Positions 51,568 to 61,437 of a DNA stretch of 64,000 bases are shown here, piece after piece (within the stretch, counting starts at the first letter, position 1; each line of letters begins with the position of its first letter). The position numbers and the translations under genes were made by a program. The stretch comes from UBA7662 sp943369355 (GTDB lineage: Bacteria > Bacteroidota > Bacteroidia > UBA7662): assembly GCA_943369355.1 (NCBI GenBank), contig CALRMX020000005.1, positions 124,001-188,000 of the forward strand. Direction: 5' to 3'. Under the pieces are notes generated by a model, which was given only the letters and a program-made list of their open reading frames with translations, ran no database searches and was not told where the DNA came from.

Positions 51568-52998
51568 TCAGGTATATACACCCTCTTGGAGTATGCCCGA
51601 CCGTATTCGGTCGAAAACATCGGGAGCCCACTTCCGCAGCTCATCGCACAGCTGCAGCAGGTGGGTACGGCGGTGGAGGTCGGCCTGCAAACTTTCGAGC
51701 GAGGCTTCTACGGCCTGACGTAGCTCTTCTTTTTCAATCTGCCCTTCGTGGAAACGGGCAATGGCGTAGTACCAACTCAGGGCGGGTGAGTAGTGGCGGC
51801 GCTTGCGGTAGTCGAGCTCCCGCTCCATGAGCTTGTTGAGCCGCACCGTACGGATAAGCTTCGCAAACTTCTTTTGCATCAGCAGCGCTTGCAGGTAATT
51901 GGTGTACAGCAGGTGCCAGCGTTGTTCAAACACCTCTTCTTTGTAGGCATTTACAAAGTTCTCGGCGTACTTCTCACCTTCTTGTGGCTGCCCCGTTTCG
52001 TTGAGGCAGCGCACGTAATGCGCCACAAAGCTGGTGCGGGTATGGAAGCTCGTGCTCTGCTTGAGGTCGGGGAAGGCCTTGCGCAACAGCTCCATGGCTT
52101 CGCGGGCCTTATGCTGCCGCAGCAGCACAGCGCTCAAATTGGTGAGATAGTATACGTAGTCGGCATTGCGGTTGCGTACCGACAAATAGCCATAACTGGC
52201 GGCTTCGGGGAGCTGATCGAGCTGTGCATGCAGCAGCAGGCGATTGCTGTAGTAGTTCATCAGCAAACGCTTCGAGTAAAACTGCCCGTGGGTGAAGGCC
52301 GATTCGAGGGCATCGAAAAAGGGCAGCAACTGCGCATAGCTACGCTGGTTGTAGTGCCAAAAGGTGAGCCGCACCAAGGCAAGGTAGCGGTTGAGCCCGT
52401 CGCGGCTGGCGTCGAGGAAGAGGTCGCCGAGCTCGCGGGCCCAATCTTGTGTGGGCAGCTGCCCGCCGCGGTAGGCCTGCGTGAGCTCGAGCGTAGCGGC
52501 ATGCAGCCGTTGGTAGTCGTGCTGGGCGCGTGCAAACTGGGTGGCATGCTGCTCTAGCCAGTCGTTCACCTGCCGGTGTTCACGAAACCGCATACGGATG
52601 AGAAGATACTGGCGGTAATTGCCCAGCAGCTCGTAATTCCGCATGAAGTAGTAGGCCGAGCCGTCGCTGCGCAGCAGCTGCATGAGCTGCTTTTCGACGA
52701 CGGCATCTACGGTATCGGTCATGATGCGCCGGTCGAGCTCGTTGGCTTGCTCAAAGGCCATGTCCACGTCGATGGCGGCGAGCTTGTGGTTCACCCACTG
52801 GATGAGGGCCGAATATTTGCGTTTGTCGATGCTATCGTCGAACGGCTGCCGCTGCCCTTCTACCACCCAGCGGTACATGCGCTGCAGGATGTCGATGTTT
52901 TCGGCGTCTTGAAACTGGTGGATGCCTTGCAGGTAGATGAGCTCGTGGGGCAGCAGGCTGGCCACAAAGTCTTGGAATATCTTCAGCTTGGGCTTCAT
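51568..52998 (-). CDS. Cytoplasmic helical-repeat (TPR-like) protein of unknown function
   Basis: 476 residues, no signal peptide or membrane segment. It is helical throughout, with TPR-like periodicity in the centre (YSNRLLLHAQLDQLPEAASY, YYLTNLSAVLLRQHKAREAM, YLQALLMQKKFAKLIRTVRL). No catalytic signature is seen and I do not recognise the family. It is the last gene of a four-gene operon, four bases after the protease stop, which suggests it is a cytoplasmic partner of the hybrid kinase at the head of the operon. Confidence 0.7.
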   Translation of the reverse strand: MKPKLKIFQDFVASLLPHELIYLQGIHQFQDAENIDILQRMYRWVVEGQRQPFDDSIDKRKYSALIQWVNHKLAAIDVDMAFEQANELDRRIMTDTVDAVVEKQLMQLLRSDGSAYYFMRNYELLGNYRQYLLIRMRFREHRQVNDWLEQHATQFARAQHDYQRLHAATLELTQAYRGGQLPTQDWARELGDLFLDASRDGLNRYLALVRLTFWHYNQRSYAQLLPFFDALESAFTHGQFYSKRLLMNYYSNRLLLHAQLDQLPEAASYGYLSVRNRNADYVYYLTNLSAVLLRQHKAREAMELLRKAFPDLKQSTSFHTRTSFVAHYVRCLNETGQPQEGEKYAENFVNAYKEEVFEQRWHLLYTNYLQALLMQKKFAKLIRTVRLNKLMERELDYRKRRHYSPALSWYYAIARFHEGQIEKEELRQAVEASLESLQADLHRRTHLLQLCDELRKWAPDVFDRIRSGILQEGVYT

Positions 52999-53002
52999 GT
53001 AC

Positions 53003-54049
53003 TCAGTTGCCGTCGATGATGTAGCGTATCGCCCGCTCCACGATGCTGTCGAAGCCCTGCTGGGCGTCGGCGGCCTGCATGTTCACGCGGATGTGGGGCG
53101 GCACGCCGTCCTCCCAATTGTAGCGGGCACCACTGGGGTCGGTCTCGGCGCTCAAGCTCTGCGTCACCGAAAAGCGATAGGTCCAGCCGTTGGGCAGCTC
53201 ACCGCCATTGGGGGCGCCGAGGCCTCCGCCGGTTGAGTCGCCCACGAGTCGCGCCTGCGGCAGGGCACGAACGTGCAAGCTAAACATGCTGGTGGCCGAG
53301 TACGACTGGCGGTTCACCAGCACGGCCAGCCGGCCGGTGTAGCGGTAGGGCGAGCCGCTGGGGATCACCTCCACGGGCTGCTCGGGGGTAAACTCGTTGC
53401 GGCCAGGGCCACTTTTGATGCGGCTGTAGTAGCTGGTTACGCGGTTGGCGGCAAAGTAGCCGGCGAGCTGGTGCGCCAGCTGGATAGATCCGCCGCCATT
53501 GCTGCGCAAATCGAGGATCACGCCGTCAACGCCAGTGAACTGCTGCAGCACATAGTCGATCTCGGCGCGGGTAAAGCTGCTGCCGAACGAGCGGTAGGCC
53601 ACCAACCCGATGCGTTGGCCCAAGGTGTCGAGCACGGTATGCTGGAACGGACCGGTAACGCTGTACTGCCGCGGGTTGCGCAAAAAGTAGCGCTCGAGCA
53701 GCAGGCGACTGTCGTAGTTTTCGGGGCTATTCAAAAAGGTGGGGTAATACACCGAATAGTCGAAGGGGGCGAACACATTGGCATGTCCGTCGCGAAGGGT
53801 GTTGGTGAGCTCGGCGAGCAGCTCAAAGAGTGCTTCCTGACTCATCTGCGGCTGAATACGGCCGCTGTACACGGTATATACCGAGTCCCAGTTGAGGCCT
53901 TTGTAGTCGAGGAAGCTGTACTTCTGCTGCACTTCCTTCCACAGGTATTCAAAGTTCTCGCGGGCATCGTCGGCGGGCTGCTCGCCCAAAAACGAGCTGC
54001 TGCAGGCGGTGCTCAACACCAGCAACGGCAGGTACATCCACTTGTTCAT
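53003..54049 (-). CDS. S41-family (C-terminal processing) peptidase lipoprotein
   Basis: 348 residues. Lipobox STAC (C16). Motifs of the S41 fold: LRDGHANVF, DGVILDLRSNGGGS (about 175-187), and the catalytic serine region NRQSYSATSMFSLHV (about 250), followed by STGGGLG. No PDZ domain can be seen. S41 enzymes cut unstructured or C-terminal protein segments in the periplasm. Its ATG overlaps the barrel gene stop by four bases and it is followed by the repeat-protein gene. Confidence 0.9.
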   Translation of the reverse strand: MNKWMYLPLLVLSTACSSSFLGEQPADDARENFEYLWKEVQQKYSFLDYKGLNWDSVYTVYSGRIQPQMSQEALFELLAELTNTLRDGHANVFAPFDYSVYYPTFLNSPENYDSRLLLERYFLRNPRQYSVTGPFQHTVLDTLGQRIGLVAYRSFGSSFTRAEIDYVLQQFTGVDGVILDLRSNGGGSIQLAHQLAGYFAANRVTSYYSRIKSGPGRNEFTPEQPVEVIPSGSPYRYTGRLAVLVNRQSYSATSMFSLHVRALPQARLVGDSTGGGLGAPNGGELPNGWTYRFSVTQSLSAETDPSGARYNWEDGVPPHIRVNMQAADAQQGFDSIVERAIRYIIDGN

Positions 54050-54927
54050 CGGTGCAGTTTGTTTTGGTCGAGCCTAAACTTCAAACTCAGCTGTATGCCG
54101 CCAAAGGCCGAACGGGCCTCCAAGCCGTCGCGCTCGAGGCGGTAGGCGTTCCAGTTCCAGCCCAAAGCCAGGGCGTTGCCGTTGCGCAGGTAGTAGTGCA
54201 GGTACAGCTGCTGACGGAAATACCAGTAGCTGCCCACGCCGGCAAAACGGGTATTCTCTCCAAGGCTCTGCAAGATGCCACCCACGGGATCGTTGCCGAT
54301 GGCGTTGTACAATCCGGCATAGGGCTGGCGGGCGTGGAAACCGGCTAGCGGCAGCTCACATTCCCAGCCTGCCACCAGCGGGCGGTGTTCTTTACGCTTG
54401 AAAGTCAAAAACCAGATGCGCAGCTCGCGGTCGTCGCGCAGCCGGAAGGGAAACTCTACCCTGCTGGCCACCCCTACGCCGGCATGGGCCATGAGGCCAA
54501 GGGTACTGTTGCCGAAGGCAGGGTTGATGTTGATGCGGGTGAAGGTTTGCAGCGCAGGGCCTGCATACCACTTAAAGCGACCCAAGGGTGCGGGAATACG
54601 CCACAGCCAGCCGCTGCTCACCTGCAACGAATAACTCATGGCGGGGTTTTCACCAAAACGACTGCCGCTGCCGTTGTTTACGGTAACGGGACTAAACTGC
54701 AGCTGGGTGTATTGCTGGTAGCCCTTGCGGTAGCGGTCGATGGCGATGCTGGTCAACAAGCCGTAGCCGCTGTACACCCGAGGCGACTGGATAGGATCGA
54801 CAAAACCAGCTTGTGCGCCGCCGAGGCCGAGGCCGATGAAGGTGTTCTTCGACTTCTTCTCCTTGTCTTTGCCCACTGCTGCAGTCACCAGTAGCAGCAA
54901 GCCCACCGTTAGTGCCAGCTGCTTCAT
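54046..54927 (-). CDS. Predicted outer-membrane beta-barrel protein
   Basis: 293 residues with a signal peptide (1-18). Glycine- and aromatic-rich alternating strands (FIGLGLGGAQAGF, YQQYTQLQFSPVTV, LYLHYYLRNGNALALGWNWN) end in a long strand LSLKFRLDQNKLHR rather than the usual terminal aromatic. No family is recognised; an outer-membrane barrel of about 10-12 strands is the best fit. Both ends overlap the neighbouring genes by four bases (kinase upstream, protease downstream). Confidence 0.68.
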   Translation of the reverse strand: MKQLALTVGLLLLVTAAVGKDKEKKSKNTFIGLGLGGAQAGFVDPIQSPRVYSGYGLLTSIAIDRYRKGYQQYTQLQFSPVTVNNGSGSRFGENPAMSYSLQVSSGWLWRIPAPLGRFKWYAGPALQTFTRININPAFGNSTLGLMAHAGVGVASRVEFPFRLRDDRELRIWFLTFKRKEHRPLVAGWECELPLAGFHARQPYAGLYNAIGNDPVGGILQSLGENTRFAGVGSYWYFRQQLYLHYYLRNGNALALGWNWNAYRLERDGLEARSAFGGIQLSLKFRLDQNKLHR

Positions 54928-57332
54928 GCGCCGGGGTTGGGGTTGGCCGGAATGGCGGCTTGTACAAACTGCAGCAGCTTGTGGCGTAGGTCTTCCGGGT
55001 CGAAGGGCTTCACCACAATGGCGTCGAGGCCAGCACGGAGGGCGTCTTTTTCTATTTCTTTGGGCAGGCTGGCGGTCAAGGCGATGATCGGCAGCGTTTC
55101 TCCGCGGGCGCGGAGCTTGCGGGTGGCTTCGTAGCCGTCCATCACGGGCATGTGCAGGTCCATGAGCACCAGCTTGTGCCGACCCGAGTCGAGCCGATCG
55201 ATGGCTTCCTGGCCGTTGGTGGCTACGTCGACATGGGCTCCCCAGCGCTCCAAAAAGGCGCGGGCAACCAATACGTTCAAGGCGTTGTCTTCTACCAACA
55301 AAATGTCGACGCCATGCAGGGGTTTGCCTTGTTCCTCGTCGGCAAGCAGGGCCTGCTGACTGTTTTCGAGGGTGATGTCTTCGTCGCTCTCAATGAGCTG
55401 AAGGATAAAGTGGAAGGTCGACCCGCGATTCACCACACTCTCGAGCTCGAGGCGGGTGCCGAGCAACTCGAGGATGCGGCGCGCGATGGAAAGGCCGAGG
55501 CCGGTGCCGCCAAAGGAGCGCGAGGTCGACGAGTCGGCTTGTGTAAAGCGCTCAAAGATGAGCTCCTTCTTCTCGTGGGCGATGCCGATGCCGGTATCGA
55601 TGATGGCGAAGTGCAGCTTCACCTTGCGCTTTTCCTTGCTCAACAACTTCACCTCTAGCTTCACCGTGCCTTCTTTGGTGAACTTGATGGCGTTGTGCAG
55701 CAGGTTCACCAGCACCTGACTCAAGCGTGTAGGGTCGGTGAGCAGCTTCTTCTGCAGCTCCTCGGGGAGCTCGAGCTTCATCTCCAGGTTTTTTTCGATG
55801 CCCTGAGCACGCAAGCCCAAGAATATGTTACGGCAGAGGTTGGTGAGGTCGACGGGTATCGACTCTAGGGTAATCTTGCCGGCTTCTATTTTGTTGTAGT
55901 CGAGTATGTCGTTGACGATGCTCAGCAGGTTACGGGCGGCAAACAGCAGCACATTGAGTTGCTCCTGCTGGTCGGTGCGCGGCCGTTCGCGCAGCAGGAT
56001 GTGGGTCATGCCAATCACCGAGTTGAGCGGGGTGCGAATCTCGTGCGACATGGTGCTGAGGAATTCCGACTTCACCTTGAGTGCTGTTTCGGCTTCGCGG
56101 CGGGCGCTGTTGAGCTGCTCGGCAAAACGGTAGCTGAGGATGAGCGACTGCAGGAAGAAGAAGGCAATGTATCCCAAAAAGATGATGAACTTATCGGGCA
56201 TGATAATGCCAAAGTACTGCAGGTTGATGAGGGTCATCACCGCCAGCACCACCGCTGTGCTGAGCAGCGCGTATCCCGAACCGAGCCGTTTGTTTTTGTA
56301 GGCCCTGAAGTACACATAAAACATGTATACGATGAAAAAACTCATCAATATCAAAAACGGATTGATGGTCATCGTGAATATCGACGGCGGTGTGATGAGC
56401 ACCAGCACGGCCAGCAGCATATTGATGCCTACGGCGATGCGCATGATGAGCTCGTTCGACTCGTTGGGATACAGCCGCAGGGTGTATAAGCTGAAGAAAC
56501 CAATGCTGGCGAAGAGCGAAAAATATTCAAGCACCACGGCTACATGCCAGCTCAGCCCCGGCAAAATCTGGTGCAACACATAGTTGCTGGTGCCGATGAT
56601 ACGGTAGCTATAGGTAATGCAAAAGAGGGCAAAAAAGAGCAACACCTTGTCGTGATTGCCAAAGCGGAACAACCCCAGGAAAAACAAGCCGCCCATGAGC
56701 AGGCAGCCAAAGAGCACCAGGTCAAAGGCGTTGTCGAGCCGCCGGTCGGTCGACAGCATCTCGGCATCGCCCAACCGTATGGGTTTGAAGGGCCCGCCTT
56801 TCGAATGCCAGAAATTGGCCACATGGATCACCACATCGAGGGTGTCGCCCAAAGATTCGGGCAAGTTCACAATCTTACGCTCCCAGCGTGGCACCGCGCG
56901 CGACGAAATGCTGTCGGGGTTGCCGTTTTCGACCAGCAGCTTGCCGTTGATATACATCCGGTAGCTGGTGTACATATCGGGCATGTCGAACCCCAGCTGC
57001 CGCATCGAAGGAGAAATGAGGATGCGCGCGGTATACGACGCATAACCCCGTGCTGGCAAGGTTTTGCCCTGGTATTCGAGCTCGCGCCAACGTTTCGGGA
57101 AGTAAATGGTCTCGGGGCTGCTGCCGTCGAACGCTTTCGGATCGATGAGTTGATGCCAATAAAAGCCCCACTCCCCATCGAGATGCACGGCTTCGTTGAA
57201 ACTACGGCCCCGCAAATCGGCCTGACCGTTTTGTATGAGATTTTGGGCTAGCGCTGCGGTAGGCGCCAGAAAAAGCAGCAATACCCACACGATCAACTTC
57301 GACTTTCTTGCTTTTTCTGTTGTTCTAATCAC
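54924..57332 (-). CDS. 7TMR-DISM hybrid histidine kinase with C-terminal receiver
   Basis: 802 residues from a GTG start, with a signal-peptide-like leader (about 10-29). Residues about 30-200 are an extracytoplasmic jelly-roll domain (DISMED2 type: LDGEWGFYWHQL, YINGKLLVENGN). Residues about 205-400 hold seven membrane helices (7TMR-DISM). HisKA follows with the phospho-His near 430 (LSTMSHEIRTPLNSVIGM), then the ATPase domain (NLLHNAIKF, DTGIGIA, GGTGLGLSIARRIL) and a receiver with D near 723 (LVLMDLHMPVMDG). DISM domains are thought to bind carbohydrate-like ligands. It heads an operon of four overlapping genes. Confidence 0.93.
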   Translation of the reverse strand: MIRTTEKARKSKLIVWVLLLFLAPTAALAQNLIQNGQADLRGRSFNEAVHLDGEWGFYWHQLIDPKAFDGSSPETIYFPKRWRELEYQGKTLPARGYASYTARILISPSMRQLGFDMPDMYTSYRMYINGKLLVENGNPDSISSRAVPRWERKIVNLPESLGDTLDVVIHVANFWHSKGGPFKPIRLGDAEMLSTDRRLDNAFDLVLFGCLLMGGLFFLGLFRFGNHDKVLLFFALFCITYSYRIIGTSNYVLHQILPGLSWHVAVVLEYFSLFASIGFFSLYTLRLYPNESNELIMRIAVGINMLLAVLVLITPPSIFTMTINPFLILMSFFIVYMFYVYFRAYKNKRLGSGYALLSTAVVLAVMTLINLQYFGIIMPDKFIIFLGYIAFFFLQSLILSYRFAEQLNSARREAETALKVKSEFLSTMSHEIRTPLNSVIGMTHILLRERPRTDQQEQLNVLLFAARNLLSIVNDILDYNKIEAGKITLESIPVDLTNLCRNIFLGLRAQGIEKNLEMKLELPEELQKKLLTDPTRLSQVLVNLLHNAIKFTKEGTVKLEVKLLSKEKRKVKLHFAIIDTGIGIAHEKKELIFERFTQADSSTSRSFGGTGLGLSIARRILELLGTRLELESVVNRGSTFHFILQLIESDEDITLENSQQALLADEEQGKPLHGVDILLVEDNALNVLVARAFLERWGAHVDVATNGQEAIDRLDSGRHKLVLMDLHMPVMDGYEATRKLRARGETLPIIALTASLPKEIEKDALRAGLDAIVVKPFDPEDLRHKLLQFVQAAIPANPNPGA

Positions 57333-57428
57333 GGTGGAGGTGTGTTAACGCGCAAACCAAATTACGTGAAAATTTCAGGAATGTTAATTTGTAGAGCGAA
57401 TCATTTCATTTTTCCACCTACAGGTGAA

Positions 57429-58907
57429 TTATCGCAGCTGCTTGCGGTCGATTTTGCCAGTGTCGTTTTTGGGAAGGGCCTCCACAAAAACGTAATGTTT
57501 GGGCACCTTAAACTTGGCCAGTCCTCCCAAACAAAACGACCGCAGCTGTTCGTCGGTGGCGGTTTCGCCGGCCTTGAGCACCACGATGGCCTTGCCGCTT
57601 TCGCCCCACTTATCGTCGGGCACGCCAATCACGGCCACCTCCTGCACCGCTGGGTGTTGCAGCAGGTATTTCTCTACCTCGGCGGGATACACATTTTCGC
57701 CCCCGCTGATGTACATATTCTTCAAACGGTCGATTACGTACAGATAACCCTCCTCATCGCGCCGCAGCAGGTCGCCGGTTTTGAACCAGCCGTCGGCAAT
57801 GGCTTTGGCCGTAGCTTCGGGATTGCGCCAATAGCCGGGGCTTACCACCTCTCCTTTGAGCCAAAATTCTCCTTCGCCAGCTCCTTCCACGGTTTCGCCG
57901 GCTTCGTTCACCAGCTTACTTTCGAGGTAGAAGTTGGGAAAACCAATCGAGCCCCGCTTGCGGATGGCGTCGGCTTCGGGCAGGGAGGTGACGTTGGGCC
58001 CCACCTCGGTGAGTCCGTACCCCTGGCGGATGGGCACTCCTTTTGTGGCCCAGCGCTCGATAACGGCAATGGGCAGGGCTTCGCCACCCACGATGAAGTA
58101 GCGCAGGGCGTGAAGCTGCACCGACGCAAACAACGGTGAGTCGGCGAGCATGCGGATCATGGTAGGCACCACCATAAACAGGCTGATGCGTTCTTCTTCG
58201 AGCAGACGCAGCACCTGGTCGGCATCGAACTGCGGTAACAGCACCACCGTGGCGCCAAAGTGCAGGAAGGGCGTGGTGAGTACGTTCCAGCCGCCGGTAT
58301 GGAAGGGCGGCATACACATCAGGGTACGGTCGCTGCCCGTAATTTGCAGGCGTAAGGCAGTATTGAAGCTGTTCCACACCAACATTTTATGGGTGTACAG
58401 GGCTCCTTTGGGGAAGCCGGTGGTGCCACTGGTGTAGAGGATGAAGATGGGGTCGTTTTCGTGCAGCGGCACAGCCGTAAAGCTGGCAGGAAATGCCGTG
58501 TCGGTGGCGATGGCGCCAATTTGGGCCATGCTGCGCTGCGGGATGCCGGCGGCCTGTGGGGCGTGTTCGAGCTGGTCGGCAAACTTGGGAGCATATACCA
58601 GCAGGGCGGGGTTGCTGTCGCCCAGGAGGTAGTCGATTTCGCGGGGGGCTAGTCGGTAGTTGAGGGGCACCAATACGATACCCGTCTTTTGAGCGGCGGT
58701 AAACAATACGATATACTCGAGGCAAAACTCGCTGAGCACGGCCACACGGTCGCCGGCTTGCAGGCCCTGGGTACTAAACAGCTGCGCCAGCCGACAAGCG
58801 GCGGCATCGAGCTCGGCATAGGTCATGGCCCGCCCGGTAAGGGCTTCTTTCACGGCCACCTGCTCGGGACTGTACTGCTTCCAACGGCTACTCCAATCGA
58901 ATAACAC
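57429..58907 (-). CDS. Acyl-CoA ligase (AMP-forming)
   Basis: 492 residues, normal for medium- or aryl-chain acyl-CoA synthetases. Motifs are ILYTSGTTGFPKGAL (P-loop), GYGLTEVGPN, the hinge region YVIDRLKNMYISGGENVYPAEVE, and the C-terminal lysine region NDTGKIDRK. It activates a carboxylic acid as acyl-AMP and then as the CoA thioester. It is the last gene of the five-gene operon, three bases after the symporter stop. The chain length or ring specificity cannot be read off. Confidence 0.93.
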   Translation of the reverse strand: MLFDWSSRWKQYSPEQVAVKEALTGRAMTYAELDAAACRLAQLFSTQGLQAGDRVAVLSEFCLEYIVLFTAAQKTGIVLVPLNYRLAPREIDYLLGDSNPALLVYAPKFADQLEHAPQAAGIPQRSMAQIGAIATDTAFPASFTAVPLHENDPIFILYTSGTTGFPKGALYTHKMLVWNSFNTALRLQITGSDRTLMCMPPFHTGGWNVLTTPFLHFGATVVLLPQFDADQVLRLLEEERISLFMVVPTMIRMLADSPLFASVQLHALRYFIVGGEALPIAVIERWATKGVPIRQGYGLTEVGPNVTSLPEADAIRKRGSIGFPNFYLESKLVNEAGETVEGAGEGEFWLKGEVVSPGYWRNPEATAKAIADGWFKTGDLLRRDEEGYLYVIDRLKNMYISGGENVYPAEVEKYLLQHPAVQEVAVIGVPDDKWGESGKAIVVLKAGETATDEQLRSFCLGGLAKFKVPKHYVFVEALPKNDTGKIDRKQLR

Positions 58908-58910
58908 CTT

Positions 58911-60389
58911 TTACTTTTTTGAGGTTGACGACAAAAGATACAAAAGCACAGCGGTAAGCACGCTACCACTGATGGCCAGGGCGGCAGGAATAGCGGGGTT
59001 TTTCACCGCCGCCTGCATCCAGGGCGTGAGCTCGCCATAATACACGCCAAAATGGATGAGCAGGGCCACCAGCGAGGCGGGAATCACCACAACTTTGCCA
59101 GCATGGGGCACAAACATGCCAAACAATACCGGAACAAAGGCGGCGGCAAAGTAGGCGTACACACCATTCTGCGCAAAAATGGCCACACTAAGGCTGGGCG
59201 ACAACAGCTGCCGTGCGCTGAGCAGGGCGCTCACTACACCAATAGCCACGATGATGAATCGGTTGAGTACAATGCGGCGGCGGTCCGACCATTCGGTCAA
59301 GGCCGGAAACAGCGGCGGCAGCAGGTCGTTCGAAACAGTGGTGCTGATCGACTGGATAAGCCCTTCAAGCGTTGAAATACCAGCCGAGATGAGTCCCAAA
59401 ACCACTACCAAACCAATCCAAACGGGGAACTCACGCACCACATAGGCCGACAAAAGGGCGTCGGGTTTGATGGCTGCTCCGTTGAGCATGAGGTCGGGAA
59501 ACATGAGCCGGGCGTACAGACCGGTAAACACCACAGAAAAAAAGATGAGCTCCACGACTACGGCAACTGTCAAGAACCGATTTACCTCGCGCTCTTCTTT
59601 GAGCAGCAAGGCTTTGGTGATGATGTGGGGCTGACAAACGATGGCGATCCCAATCATAAACTGCGCAAAGCCTATCTCAAACCAGTCTCTAAACAATAAG
59701 CTGTTGGGTACGGTGGTGGCCACCAAACTGGGGTCGATAGCTTCGAGCTTGGCCAAGAAGCCATGTACCCCTTCGCTGAAGTGCTCATAGCCGCTGCCAA
59801 GCAGGATAAATGCTACCACTAGCATGAGCACGGCCTGAATCACATTGGTATACACCATCGAGTTGGCGCCGCCAAACATCATGTAGCCGAACACAAAAAC
59901 CACCACGCCCAACATCACCCACATGGGTTCGGCATGCAACGACTGCGCTAAAATTTGGGTAAGCCCCACCACGATTAGCACAATGAAAGTGATGAGCAAC
60001 AAGGCCAAAAAGGCGAAAAACAAACCAAAACCTTCGCTTTTGTAGCGGCTGCTCATCCACTGGGCCAAACTCAATGCTTTTACCGTTTGGCCGTATTTGC
60101 GGAAGCCCTTGCTGAGCACGACCAAGGAGCTGAGGGCGGCAATGGGCAATACAACGGCGTAGCTAATTACCCCACTAATGCCGTAGAGGCCTATAAAACC
60201 AGGATTGATGATGAAGGTGGCGGCGCTGGTCATGCTCGCAGCCAAGGCAAGGCCCACGGCGGTTGGCGAAAAGCGCACATTGCCCACGGCATAGTCCGAC
60301 AAACTTTTCACCTTCAAGGCAGCACGGGCCACGATAGCTACCGTGAGACCCATGTACACCAACAGCATAATCCAGGTGGCGGTAATCAT
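58911..60389 (-). CDS. Sodium/solute symporter (SSS family)
   Basis: 492 residues with about 13 membrane helices. The SSS pattern is clear: MTSAATFIINPGFIGLYGISG, YMMFGGANSMVYTNVIQAVLML and GLISAGISTLEGLIQSISTTVSND, the last matching the conserved sodium-binding region. Relatives import acetate, propionate, pantothenate, proline or sugars with Na+. In this operon a carboxylic acid, activated afterwards by the ligase, is the natural guess. Confidence 0.92.
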   Translation of the reverse strand: MITATWIMLLVYMGLTVAIVARAALKVKSLSDYAVGNVRFSPTAVGLALAASMTSAATFIINPGFIGLYGISGVISYAVVLPIAALSSLVVLSKGFRKYGQTVKALSLAQWMSSRYKSEGFGLFFAFLALLLITFIVLIVVGLTQILAQSLHAEPMWVMLGVVVFVFGYMMFGGANSMVYTNVIQAVLMLVVAFILLGSGYEHFSEGVHGFLAKLEAIDPSLVATTVPNSLLFRDWFEIGFAQFMIGIAIVCQPHIITKALLLKEEREVNRFLTVAVVVELIFFSVVFTGLYARLMFPDLMLNGAAIKPDALLSAYVVREFPVWIGLVVVLGLISAGISTLEGLIQSISTTVSNDLLPPLFPALTEWSDRRRIVLNRFIIVAIGVVSALLSARQLLSPSLSVAIFAQNGVYAYFAAAFVPVLFGMFVPHAGKVVVIPASLVALLIHFGVYYGELTPWMQAAVKNPAIPAALAISGSVLTAVLLYLLSSTSKK

Positions 60390-61426
60390 CGGCCTTTCAA
60401 AAATTGACGGAATTGATGCAAAAACTCGGCTTCTTGCTCAATAAATGGACTGTGTCCGCAATCGGTCATGACGGTTTCGGTATACTCACCTCCCAAGGCG
60501 GCACGCTGCTCCAGCACTGCGCGGGTTTGGCTCACCATGGGCTGCGGAGGGTAAACCGCTTCGCCCGGGTAGTTGGGGATATAACCCAGCTTGCCGAGGG
60601 TGCCAAAATCAAAAAACGATTGGTCGCTCACGATGAGATCAGCATCGCCACGCACCCACCAAATGGGTACGGCCACCGACCGTTGAATGAAGTCGGGCAC
60701 GGTAGTACCCAGGTACTTGGGCGACGAGGCGTTGATGGGTCCCCACTTACCTGGAGCTACAAAGGGGTAGTTGGCAGAGGCTTCAAAATCGCCAGGATAA
60801 CGTTCAGGGCCAATCTTTTCGGTGAGCAAGCCGTCGAGCAATTGCTCTATCCAGTCGGGCTCAAAGGGCGGCTTCCAGTAAAAGGCGTTCATCACCACGC
60901 GCGGACTGGCTTGCGGGTCGTCGCTGCTGCGGTCGCCCTCGGAGATTTTTTGTGCGAAGTTGGGATTCACAATGCCGCCCCCTGAACCGGCGAAGTCGGC
61001 GAAACACGGGTTTCCGTCGACATCTTTCGTTCCTCCAAACCCAAAGGGCGATGCCGGATTCACGAGGGTAGCACTGTAAAAACGAGCAGGCGCTGCCGCG
61101 AGCAGCGACCAAATCACTCCGCCGCCGAGCGAGTGCCCTACCACATGGCAGCGGTCAACACCCAGCTGGGTAAGCAGCGCCAGCAGGTCGTCGACAAAGT
61201 CGCCAAAGCCGCGGGTAGCGTCGATGGTGAGGTCGTCGGTGCCGCCATACCCCCGCAGGTCGGGTGCTATGCAGAAATAGTCGTCCTCGAGGGCGGCGAT
61301 AATCCGTTTCCAGAAAATCGACGAGGAGGCATTGCCGTGGATGAACAGCAGGGCAGGCTTGTCGGCTTGTCCGCCCAGCAGTACATGCTGGGTAATGCGT
61401 GGGGTGACGATGCGGGTGCTTTGCAT
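60386..61426 (-). CDS. Alpha/beta hydrolase
   Basis: 346 residues without a signal peptide. Motifs are LLFIHGNASSSIFW, GYGGTDDLT, VVGHSLGGGVIWS (Ser nucleophile) and the late MTDCGHSPFIEQE (His). It overlaps the symporter gene by four bases and lies 11 bases after the FabH-like gene. A thioesterase, esterase or C-C bond hydrolase acting on the pathway intermediate is plausible. Confidence 0.9.
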   Translation of the reverse strand: MQSTRIVTPRITQHVLLGGQADKPALLFIHGNASSSIFWKRIIAALEDDYFCIAPDLRGYGGTDDLTIDATRGFGDFVDDLLALLTQLGVDRCHVVGHSLGGGVIWSLLAAAPARFYSATLVNPASPFGFGGTKDVDGNPCFADFAGSGGGIVNPNFAQKISEGDRSSDDPQASPRVVMNAFYWKPPFEPDWIEQLLDGLLTEKIGPERYPGDFEASANYPFVAPGKWGPINASSPKYLGTTVPDFIQRSVAVPIWWVRGDADLIVSDQSFFDFGTLGKLGYIPNYPGEAVYPPQPMVSQTRAVLEQRAALGGEYTETVMTDCGHSPFIEQEAEFLHQFRQFLKGR

Positions 61427-61437
61427 ACTCTTTGGTT

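Noticed and set aside
51793..52557. 254-codon plus-strand frame over the TPR-like gene
   Set aside because: It is antisense to a gene in a tight operon, and its sequence is leucine/valine-rich without motif.
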